Shown one piece after another: positions 57,542 through 64,000 of a stretch of DNA of 64,000 nucleotides (positions are counted from its first letter, which is position 1; each line of letters begins with the position of its first letter). The notes beneath the pieces were generated by a model, which was not told the origin of the DNA, did no database searches, and saw nothing but the letters and a program-made list of their open reading frames with translations. The DNA comes from Corynebacterium zhongnanshanii (GTDB lineage: Bacteria; Actinomycetota; Actinomycetes; Mycobacteriales; Mycobacteriaceae). Where the stretch lies: NCBI RefSeq assembly GCF_014490575.1, contig NZ_CP061033.1, positions 1,364,001 to 1,428,000 on the forward strand, given 5' to 3'. Position numbers and translations under genes: made by a program.

Positions 57542-57665
57542 CCGCCCCAGTTCCTTCCCTCATTACCTCTAGTGTATGCCGTCTAATAAGTTTCATATTA
57601 GACCATATTATAACAAAACTTCGCACGCGTGACCAGGTATTATACCTGGTCCTAATATAAGTTCC
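57517..57665 (-). pseudogene. Orphan 3' fragment of a second toxin gene
   Basis: Read on the minus strand it encodes GTYIRTRYNTWSRVRS, then FVIIWSNMKLIR, then after a one-base shift TAYTRGNEGRNWGGCRKGLIR-like sequence. It matches the last about 50 residues of the toxin at 59206, which has GTYIRTRFNTYSNVRS, YVIVWSDTKLIR and ends WGGCRKGLIR. One base appears lost after the LIR codons (AGACGG for AGAACGG). Its stop overlaps A2 exactly as the toxin overlaps A1. The 5' part is missing, and the IS3 remnant abuts it. Confidence 0.8.
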
Positions 57666-58379
57666 TGCCCCTTTGACTCGGCCACACTATAGCCCAGCAC
57701 CCTGCGCGTATACACGTCGGCACCAAACGCAGCCTAGCAACAGCCCTGCTTGGTGTAGACATAGGCAAAATCTGCCACCCACCGCTGATCAGGTCCTTCC
57801 ACAGATTGCGGCACCCATAGACCCGACGATTGGCAACCCACAGGTTTTAGAGGTGGTTTGCCTCGTACGCTTCGTCCAGCTCGGCATCGGTAGGGCCACA
57901 ATTACGTGCCTGATACCGATAATAGGTCACAGGAGAAATACGGTGTTGGTGCTCTACAAGGACCTGGCACATCCGCTCGATGGAATACAAGTGCCGGTGG
58001 GCATGGAGAAACTCCACGGCTACTGTACGTTTGCGGTCGAGTTCCGCCTGGGGGAAAAGCCGATGCCAACCTCACAATCTGGTTGCCCTCTGTCAGCTGC
58101 TTGACTTCCTTGGGCAACCAGGCAATCTCGGCATCCTTGTCCCGCTCGGCAACGCCCGAGGAAACCACTGCTTCCTTCTCGGCCTTAAGGATCCAGTTGT
58201 TCAGTGTGGCCGGGTTGATATCCAGCGTCCCACCGATCTTGCGGCGCACCCCAAGCTTCGCCGCGCCCACCTCAGCAACCACCTCGTAGTACAAGCACAG
58301 CGCACGGTCCTTGGTCTCTTAATCAAACCTCATAGTGCCCACGGATCCCATTGTCTCCTATTTAGTTCGTACACTCTCA
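57666..58379 (-). mobile_element. Decayed IS3-family element
   Basis: Minus strand, starting near TGAGAGTGTACGAACTAAAT at 58379, a typical IS3-type end. An orfA-like reading (GSVGTMRFD, stop codon, ETKDRALCLYYEVVAEVG, then GVRRKIGGTLDINPATLNNW) is interrupted by TAA and later shifts frame. OrfB-like pieces follow: RTVAVEFLHAHRHLYSIERM, ISPVTYYRYQAR, NRRVYG-like, WVADFAYVYTKQGCC and VYTRRVLGYSVAESKG. The right end is missing and joins the toxin fragment. It is much shorter than a full element and not functional. Confidence 0.8.
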
Positions 58380-58453
58380 CAGCCCTAGGACGCCTCATTT
58401 TTCCTTATGAACAATAGAGCGCGGCTCAAATGCAACCAGGGGAACATGGGCAA

Positions 58454-58846
58454 TCAGCGCCCATAGTGAGACCGATAGCGAGGACGCCACCTTCCTTTAA
58501 GCGCATCATCAACCTGCACACAATCTTCGTATCTTCTATATACCCTCGCTACCCTATAGCCAGTTTCAGACTCTATAAGGTCGGAGATTCTATCGCCTTC
58601 CGCAACCCACTCAAGCACGTCGAAGCCCGTTTCCCATACCTGATGATACTTTTCAAGATACTCAGTATAGAAGTTCTCCTCCCATTGCCTAATCCAATCT
58701 TTCAAATCACCCAGAATCTTCGGGTCTTTTTCATTACACGCCGCCTGGAAGGCTTTCAACTCCTTTTCCCCAACACCCCAGACCCCATCAGGCTTTACCA
58801 CATCAGGATAGATAGCAACGCAACTACAATTTTCATCAATAAACAT
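58454..58846 (-). CDS. Putative immunity cassette protein B1
   Basis: 130 residues, starting just after the A1 stop (58850). Homologous to B2: AIYPDVVKPDGVWGV (10-24), DWIRQWEENFY, VAEGDRISDLIESETGYRVA (about 81-100). It has no signal peptide or membrane helix. Acidic and rich in Trp/Tyr. Position after A1 and repetition of the A-B pair suggest it is part of an immunity cassette, or an accessory of it. The family is unknown to me. Confidence 0.7.
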   Translation of the reverse strand: MFIDENCSCVAIYPDVVKPDGVWGVGEKELKAFQAACNEKDPKILGDLKDWIRQWEENFYTEYLEKYHQVWETGFDVLEWVAEGDRISDLIESETGYRVARVYRRYEDCVQVDDALKGRWRPRYRSHYGR

Positions 58847-58849
58847 ATT

Positions 58850-59230
58850 TCACATTCTAAAAGAAGAGTACCTGCTAAGATAACTAGTAAACCCTAGACG
58901 TACGCCATATCCAGTTTCACGTTCCAAATTCTTAGCAATAATAAAACCCTCACGTATCCAGCCATCAAGGTCAAAATCTTCAGAAAAGCCCCTCTTATTA
59001 TTAGAATGATGCCCCTCAACAAACTTTCTATCAGGACCAACATAATTATCAAGCCAGGCCCTGTTCCAACCCCTTAAACGTTGCGTTAATTCTTCAGACA
59101 GCCCTAAGTACTGGGGGGTTGCAAATCCTGGACTATTTCGCACTTCTTCCTCCGTCCGACCTCCCCAAATTCCCCACTCAACACCCCATTCGGGATCTAA
59201 ATTTATCATCTGATCAGACCCTTCCGACAT
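58850..59230 (-). CDS. Putative immunity cassette protein A1
   Basis: 126 residues from ATG 59230 (MSEGSDQMINLDPEWGVEWG). The gene overlaps the toxin 3' end by 25 bases in another frame, an arrangement typical of translationally coupled toxin-immunity pairs. GGAAGGG lies about 10 bases upstream. Acidic/Trp-rich N-terminus conserved with A2; the C-terminal half is more divergent, which would fit a toxin-specific binding surface (inference). No signal peptide, so it acts in the cytosol. Confidence 0.7.
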   Translation of the reverse strand: MSEGSDQMINLDPEWGVEWGIWGGRTEEEVRNSPGFATPQYLGLSEELTQRLRGWNRAWLDNYVGPDRKFVEGHHSNNKRGFSEDFDLDGWIREGFIIAKNLERETGYGVRLGFTSYLSRYSSFRM

Positions 59231-60562
59231 CCGCCCCAATCCCTTCCTTTTCGATCATCTTCAGTAAAAGCTGTTCGGATCAATTTGGTATCCGACCACA
59301 CAATCACATAACTACGAACATTTGAATAAGTATTAAACCTTGTGCGTATGTACGTACCCGGCTGACTCTCTCTATCAGAAGGCTCACTAGAAAACAAAGT
59401 GTAAGCAACACACGTCTGAAAGTCCTCCCATATCTGCTTAGTTATGAACTTCTTCTTCGGCATATGCTTTTGGGAAATATGATCAAATCCTCCACAGTCC
59501 AGACGCTCGCCAGTATGATGAAAAATCGTCAAAATCCTATGATCATTTTTACCCCAGCACTCAAGCATATTTTCATAATTATCACCAATTACTTTAAACT
59601 CACCGGGCGACCGGAATTGTTCTCCAGGAGGAATATACTCCGACAACTCTGTGTAGGTAGGTGACGGAATCCCTGGAATTTTTATATTTCCTCTCTGAAA
59701 AACTTGACTGTCTGCACCGTTGGGATCTCCTTGAATATCGGAAATAGGATAGCCATACGGACCTTTTTCATAACCACCGGCAGCCCACTGAGCCAAGATA
59801 GGACCATACACAGGATGCGCACCAGTCTCCGGCGTCCAGTATATAAATCCCCACACAAACCTACTGTACCGCCCGATACCATCAGGAGTCGGCTTTTCAT
59901 CCTCAACTGGATAACCCAGCATCTGCCCGGATTCACCTCCTAGTTCAACCCATCGATCAAAGATCCGACCCTCAACAGACGCCAACCCCGCCAACGAGCC
60001 AAACACATGTGACCCCTGAAAATCCTGCCGACGACCCACACCATCACCAAGACCATACTCATCACTGACCGGATACCCCATCCGACCAGCCTCCCAACCA
60101 TTACGCGCCCACACGGTAGAAAAGTGAGTAGTAACCGGGTGCGCTCCGGTAGTTGGATGCCAGTAAATGAATCCATTCACAAATTCGTTACGCCGCCCCA
60201 CACCATCCGGAACACCCAACTCATCCGACTTCGGCCACGTCAAAAAAATCTGCGGCCCACCTAATTGCTCATACTTCACCCGAATCGCACCACACACCCT
60301 AAAAGGACTCGGCCAATACGTCCGACAATCCTGCCCCACCCCACGAAAACCCACACCCTGCCTCACCAGGCACCAAACCCTCACGATCAGGAGCGGTCAC
60401 TGTGGTATCTATCTCTTCTATCTCTCCAAGCATGTCCCCAATCTGGGTGCTTTCATCTTTCATATCCTGCGCCTGAGATGCAGGAACCGTCGCTAGAACC
60501 GTCCCGGCCGCAAAGACCAGACTGAGAAATTTCATCACAGGACGCATGACAACCACCGTCAT
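59206..60562 (-). pseudogene. LGFP-repeat secreted toxin-like protein, split by a frameshift
   Basis: Frame 1 (60562 to TAG at 60301-60299) encodes a signal peptide, MKFLSLVFAAGTVLATVPAS then QAQ, and about 50 residues to PGEAGCGFSWGG. Frame 2 continues QDCRTYWPSPFRVCGAI, then four LGFP-type repeats (SDELGVPDGVGRR, MGYPVSDEYG, LGYPVEDEKPTPDGIGR, YGYPISDIQG), as in cell-wall-associated actinobacterial proteins. Last comes a 138-residue C-terminal domain with GERLDCGGFDHISQKHM and VIVWSDTKLIRTAF. Removing one G from GGGG (plus 60334-60337) joins the frames. The C-terminal H-x4-H and end pattern recall BECR-fold RNase toxins (weak inference). The start could be ATG 60562, 60547 or 60535. The 163 bases upstream to the DUF3151 gene hold no other gene. 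Confidence 0.75.
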
Positions 60563-60726
60563 AAAAATGTTAGGGAAAGTAAATTAAACACTATCCTACA
60601 CGAAACGTCTGCTATGTGGCCAAATTCACAGTGGTCACCCGAACGAGGGTGCGCAACACGCCTCCCTCACCATAGATGCGCGAAGAAATAACGTGAGGTC
60701 TCACCCTTCCTCATCGCTGTTCTCAG

Positions 60727-61143
60727 CTACAGTTTGTCGTCGATGAGAGACTGTACGGACGAGGGGTCGGCGTCGGACAGCATCTGACGGCAGCGGTCGT
60801 ATTCGGCATCGTCGTCAATCATCTTCGACGCCAACGCCAAGGCCGCAATAGCGCGCAACACCCCTTGATTTGGGCGATGGTCGAAAGGCACCGGACCCCA
60901 ACCCTTCCAACCATTGGCACGCAAACGATCCAAACTACGATGGTAGCCTGTCCGAGCAGCCGCATACGCAGCAACCCGCTGATCATCGGTCTCGGCACTC
61001 CCGATGGCACGCTCAGCAATCGTCGCCCAGACCAAAGGGCTTTCGGGGTGCTTGAGTGCGGTCTCAACGCCAATATCCGCAGGAATATTCTCTTCGGGAA
61101 GCTTCACTGGAGGCGGGGCCATCATATCTTTCATCTCAACCAT
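60727..61143 (-). CDS. DUF3151 family protein
   Basis: 138 residues. Strong family pattern: ALKHPESPLVWATIAERAIG, AYAAARTGYHRSLDRLRANG, WKGWGPVPFDHRPNQG and ASKMIDDDAEYDRCRQML. It is conserved and of unknown function in actinobacteria. TACAAT lies 7 bases before ATG 61143, consistent with leaderless start; ATG 61134 (MKDMMAPPPV) is also plausible. An upstream open extension to 61203 is unlikely. Confidence 0.88.
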   Translation of the reverse strand: MVEMKDMMAPPPVKLPEENIPADIGVETALKHPESPLVWATIAERAIGSAETDDQRVAAYAAARTGYHRSLDRLRANGWKGWGPVPFDHRPNQGVLRAIAALALASKMIDDDAEYDRCRQMLSDADPSSVQSLIDDKL

Positions 61144-61273
61144 GGCCCCCATTGTAGGGACTTTCATGGGAAGTATGGGGAGCGCACCCGATGAGTATCC
61201 CACCCCAGTGGCGCAGGCCTTAACCTAACTAGTACCTTAATCTTAGATGAAACAAAGCTAAGAAAGCGACGTT

Positions 61274-61822
61274 ATGCGGCCTACCAAACAACCTCTACTT
61301 CTCACGCTTCTCCTCAGCACGGGACTATGTATCAGTGCGTGCGGCTCAGACGAAGACTCACCCGAACCGCAGGCACAGTTCTCGGCTGTGAGCACGGATT
61401 CGGAAGGTTCGCCCGATTCGGAAGACTCGGCTGATTCGGAGCGTGATTCCTCTGAGGACGTGAACCCCACGTCTGAGGCCCCGTCAGAAGAGGCTAAAGC
61501 GCCCCAGGAGGACCACGAGGCTTCGGCGCCGAACCCCGTGGGCGAATGCACCACGGAGGCTATGCAGGGCGTCGCTCCCATGCCCAATCCGAGTGTCATG
61601 GATTGTGATGGCCATATAGCAAGAGTGGGCCAGCCAAACACTGACTGGATCGCAGTCATGGTGTTTAACGGCCGCGGTTGGGCACATGTCAAACCCATCG
61701 GCGAGACAACCGGCTTGGGAATGACACAGTCGTGCTATTCCGCAGAGCAATTGGCCACCGGCTCTGCGTCCATCGTCGACAAAATCCCGAACACTGGGAA
61801 TAGAGAATGTGTCGCCCGCTGA
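61274..61822 (+). CDS. Putative lipoprotein with acidic Ser/Glu/Asp linker
   Basis: 182 residues. Signal peptide MRPTKQPLLLTLLLSTGLC and lipobox ISAC (Cys near residue 23), followed by a low-complexity acidic region (about 28-85) and a small Cys-containing C-terminal domain (GECTTEAM, VMDCDGH, QSCYSAEQL, NRECVAR). Four cysteines may pair. Envelope-anchored; function unknown. Confidence 0.8.
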   Translation: MRPTKQPLLLTLLLSTGLCISACGSDEDSPEPQAQFSAVSTDSEGSPDSEDSADSERDSSEDVNPTSEAPSEEAKAPQEDHEASAPNPVGECTTEAMQGVAPMPNPSVMDCDGHIARVGQPNTDWIAVMVFNGRGWAHVKPIGETTGLGMTQSCYSAEQLATGSASIVDKIPNTGNRECVAR

Positions 61823-61870
61823 CATCCTGCACAGCAGCCAACATCTTCTAAGAAGGCCTCACATGTAAGC

Positions 61871-61889
61871 GGCGCCCCAGAGGGGCGCC
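61871..61889. terminator. GC-rich hairpin between convergent genes
   Basis: GGCGCCCC-AGA-GGGGCGCC, a perfect 8-bp stem, lies between the lipoprotein and fadE stops. There is no U-run, so it may be a weak or bidirectional terminator. Confidence 0.45.
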
Positions 61890-61908
61890 CGGTTACGTAT
61901 CCCGGACT

Positions 61909-63078
61909 CTAGCCCAGGATCTGGCGGCCCATCACCATGCGGCAGATCTGGTTCGTACCTTCGTAGATCTGGGTGATCTTCGCGTCACGCATCATGCGCT
62001 CCAGCGGGAAGTCGCGGGTGAATCCGTAGCCACCCAACAGCTGAACCGCATCCACGGTCACCTGCATGGCCACATCAGAGGCGAAAGCCTTGGAACCTGC
62101 AGCCATCAGGCCCAGCTTCTCTCCGCCCTCTGCAACACCACGCTCAGCATTGGATGCCGCGGTGTAAATCATGAGACGTGCGGCGTCGATCTTCATCTTC
62201 ATGTCCGCCAACATGAACTGGGTGTTCTGGAAGTCGGCGATGGCCTTACCGAACTGCTTACGCTCCTTGACGTACTTCACGGCCTCGTCGAACGCACCCT
62301 GGGCGATACCCAGCGCCTGCGCGCCGATCGTTGGACGGGTGTGGTCCAAGGTCTGCAGGGCGGTCTTGAAACCGGTTCCCTCCTCACCGATCATGCGTGA
62401 CGCAGGAACGCGGCAATCCTCGAAGAGCAACTCGGCCGTGGGGGAACCCTTGATGCCCAGCTTGTGCTCGTAGCCAGACACGGAGAATCCTGGATCATCC
62501 TTGTGCACCATGAACGCGGAGATTCCGCGGGCGCCAGCCTCCGGATCCGTCACGGCCATCACGGTGTACCAGGTGGACTTTCCACCATTGGTGATGAAGC
62601 ACTTGGAGCCGTTGATGACCCACTCGTCGCCCTCGCGCACAGCGCGGGTCTTCATGGATGCTGCGTCAGAGCCTGCTTCGCGCTCTGTCAGAGCGTAGGA
62701 AGCCATCGCACCCTGGGCGATGTCACCCAGCACTTCCTTCTTCAGCTCCTCGGAGCCGTTCAGGATCAGGCCCATCGTACCCAGCTTGTTCACCGCGGGG
62801 ATCAGGGAGGAGGAGGCACACACGCGAGCAACCTCTTCAATAACAATCACAGCCGCCAGGGAATCGCCGCCCTGACCACCAAACTCCTCGGGAACGTGCA
62901 ACGCATTGAAGCCCGCAGCATTCAAGGCATCCAGGGCCTCCTGTGGGAAACGCTCGTTTTCATCCACGTCCTTCGCATGAGGAGCAATCTCACTCTCAGC
63001 GAGATCGCGGATGGCTGCACGTAGCTCCAGGTATTCCTCTGGAAGCTGGAAAAGATCGAAATCTGGGTTAAATCCCAT
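61909..63078 (-). CDS. Acyl-CoA dehydrogenase (FadE25-like)
   Basis: 389 residues from ATG 63078 (MGFNPDFDLFQLPEEY), the length of mycobacterial FadE25. FAD-binding and active-site sequences: YALTEREAGSDAASM, FITNGGKSTWYTVMAV, LDHTRPTIGAQALGIAQGAF, and the C-terminal DAKITQIYEGTNQICRMVMG with the catalytic Glu. It oxidises acyl-CoA to enoyl-CoA. An ORF extension to 63126 is probably not translated. The 288-bp region from here to 63366 holds no gene that I can support. Confidence 0.93.
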   Translation of the reverse strand: MGFNPDFDLFQLPEEYLELRAAIRDLAESEIAPHAKDVDENERFPQEALDALNAAGFNALHVPEEFGGQGGDSLAAVIVIEEVARVCASSSLIPAVNKLGTMGLILNGSEELKKEVLGDIAQGAMASYALTEREAGSDAASMKTRAVREGDEWVINGSKCFITNGGKSTWYTVMAVTDPEAGARGISAFMVHKDDPGFSVSGYEHKLGIKGSPTAELLFEDCRVPASRMIGEEGTGFKTALQTLDHTRPTIGAQALGIAQGAFDEAVKYVKERKQFGKAIADFQNTQFMLADMKMKIDAARLMIYTAASNAERGVAEGGEKLGLMAAGSKAFASDVAMQVTVDAVQLLGGYGFTRDFPLERMMRDAKITQIYEGTNQICRMVMGRQILG

Positions 63079-63366
63079 GCCTATGTATTCCCTTCGAATA
63101 GTGGCGACTGAGTTCTTTCTCATCATGTTATCTGTTTCCGCCTGTAGACTGCAGAAGCCCTAGAGCGTTCTGGGGGTAGCGAGTGGCGGATTGGCACGAT
63201 CGCGCTGCCAATCCTGCACCACATCGCCGCCATCCCGCCCTTTTCCCGCACCCTCATAAGAGCTGTACATCAGCTACTGATTACAATTCGGACACAATCT
63301 GCCTCTGAGGCTCCATATTTCGACATATCACTTTCATGTTCCACCTCTTCCAGATACTTTAGGTGC

Positions 63367-63990
63367 ATGACTTTCCACTCACCCCGTCTGAACGAGCGCT
63401 CCCAGGCTCGCCGTCACGGCCGTAGCGCAGCAGTTGTTCTTGTGGCCTCCGCCGCCCTCGGGCTCACTGGGTGTGCAGAAAACAACACCACCAACGAAGC
63501 TGAGTTCTCCAGCGCCGCAACCCGCCAGGAAACCCAGGCCGAACCCACTGGAGACACACCACGCACGTCGCAATGCAAAACCTCCAACTTGGAATTGAGC
63601 GTTGCCAACCTCCAAGGCGCAGCCGGCTCCAAGGACTTCGACATTGTCTTTAAGAACATCGGCGACGAAAAGTGCACCCTGGAAGGCTATCCAGGGGTAT
63701 CCCTGGTGACCGACAACAACGGAACCCAGCTGGGCGAGGCCGCCGAACGTGAGAACGGCGTGAAGCCCAAGCCCGTCACCCTCGCGCCGGAAGCCACCGC
63801 CACCGCAGCCGTGAGCCTCACCAACGCCGGTGCCCTCCCTCCCCACGAATGCCAGCCCACGCTCGCCGACGGACTGCGCGTGTACCCGCCCAACGAAACC
63901 GCCTCCGCATTCATCAAGGTCAATGACCTGGAAGGATGCCACGGCAAAGAGAAGCTCCTCAAGGTACTCCCCGTAACGTCTGACGCTTAA
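63367..63990 (+). CDS. DUF4232-domain lipoprotein
   Basis: 207 residues. A basic N-terminus with Arg cluster and hydrophobic helix leads to lipobox LTGC (Cys near residue 36). After a Thr/Glu-rich spacer, the DUF4232 domain begins TSQCKTSNLELSV, with DIVFKNIGDEKCTLEGYPGV and SLTNAGALPPHECQP. Such domains are common in secreted actinobacterial lipoproteins of unknown function. ATG 63367 is used; AGG lies close upstream. Confidence 0.85.
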   Translation: MTFHSPRLNERSQARRHGRSAAVVLVASAALGLTGCAENNTTNEAEFSSAATRQETQAEPTGDTPRTSQCKTSNLELSVANLQGAAGSKDFDIVFKNIGDEKCTLEGYPGVSLVTDNNGTQLGEAAERENGVKPKPVTLAPEATATAAVSLTNAGALPPHECQPTLADGLRVYPPNETASAFIKVNDLEGCHGKEKLLKVLPVTSDA

Positions 63991-64000
63991 TCGGCGCATA

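Noticed and set aside
57673..58417. Plus-strand proteins in the IS region
   Set aside because: Antisense of transposase-like pieces; no ribosome sites or motifs.
59206..60384. Start of the LGFP protein at GTG 60384 as an intact gene
   Set aside because: That start lacks a signal peptide and family N-terminus; the true start lies in the other frame upstream.
60299..60562. Separate small secreted protein
   Set aside because: Its signal peptide and last residues continue into the LGFP frame after removal of one base, so it is the N-terminal part of the split toxin gene.

Overview
The window looks like a chromosome segment of a Corynebacterium. The case rests on gene content and order: a fused E1/E2 2-oxoglutarate dehydrogenase (odhA), a sigE-cseE-tatB block convergent with mrp, argS-lysA next to hom-thrB, actinobacterial dapE and dapD flanking a permease, a mycothiol gene (mshB) beside lpqW, typA, fdxC and dapC, a FadE25-like acyl-CoA dehydrogenase, and many starts that look leaderless. 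The backbone is GC-rich. I cannot name the species.

Layout. 1-5.7 kb: end of a DedA gene, then thrB, hom, lysA and argS, all on the minus strand; a tRNA-Arg(CCG) gene diverges from argS. 5.9-14 kb: a tightly overlapping minus-strand operon of SNF2 helicase, SWIM zinc-finger protein, SbcD-like nuclease and SbcC-like ATPase. 14-24 kb: proline symporter, HNH nuclease-like protein, S9 peptidase, DEAD-box RNA helicase with an Arg/Asp-rich tail, FAD oxidoreductase and hypotheticals. 24.2-31.6 kb: a single-chain ABC exporter followed by odhA, closed by a perfect 23-bp terminator. 31.7-34.9 kb: a small membrane protein behind a good DtxR-like iron box, a lipoprotein pair, an MgtE-N/CBS protein and a DUF1003 protein. 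34.9-38.6 kb: mrp, tatB, cseE, sigE and a methyltransferase. 38.7-43.9 kb: a GH32-like protein lacking the usual catalytic Asp, an RlmA-like methyltransferase, pepA, a DivIVA-like protein and a LOG-family protein. 44-55.7 kb: dapE, permease, dapD, pseudouridine synthase, dapC, fdxC, mshB, lpqW and typA. 61-64 kb: DUF3151, two lipoproteins and fadE.

The most unusual part is 56.7-60.6 kb, a relatively AT-rich island on the minus strand. It reads as a polymorphic-toxin locus. A secreted protein (signal peptide, four LGFP-type cell-wall repeats, about 138-residue C-terminal domain with an H-x4-H motif) overlaps a two-gene cassette (A1, B1), proposed to encode immunity. After a decayed IS3-family element comes an orphan 3' fragment of a second toxin, joined with exactly the same overlap to a diverged second copy of the cassette (A2, B2). 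The complete toxin gene is itself split by an apparent one-base shift in a G4 tract between the secretion signal and the repeats. It is therefore either inactivated, phase-variable or misread. I do not recognise the toxin and immunity families with certainty.

How the genes fit together: hom, thrB, lysA, dapE, dapD and dapC serve the aspartate family and provide diaminopimelate for peptidoglycan. MshB supplies mycothiol, and LpqW probably tunes envelope lipoglycan synthesis. SigE/CseE respond to envelope stress and TatB exports folded proteins.
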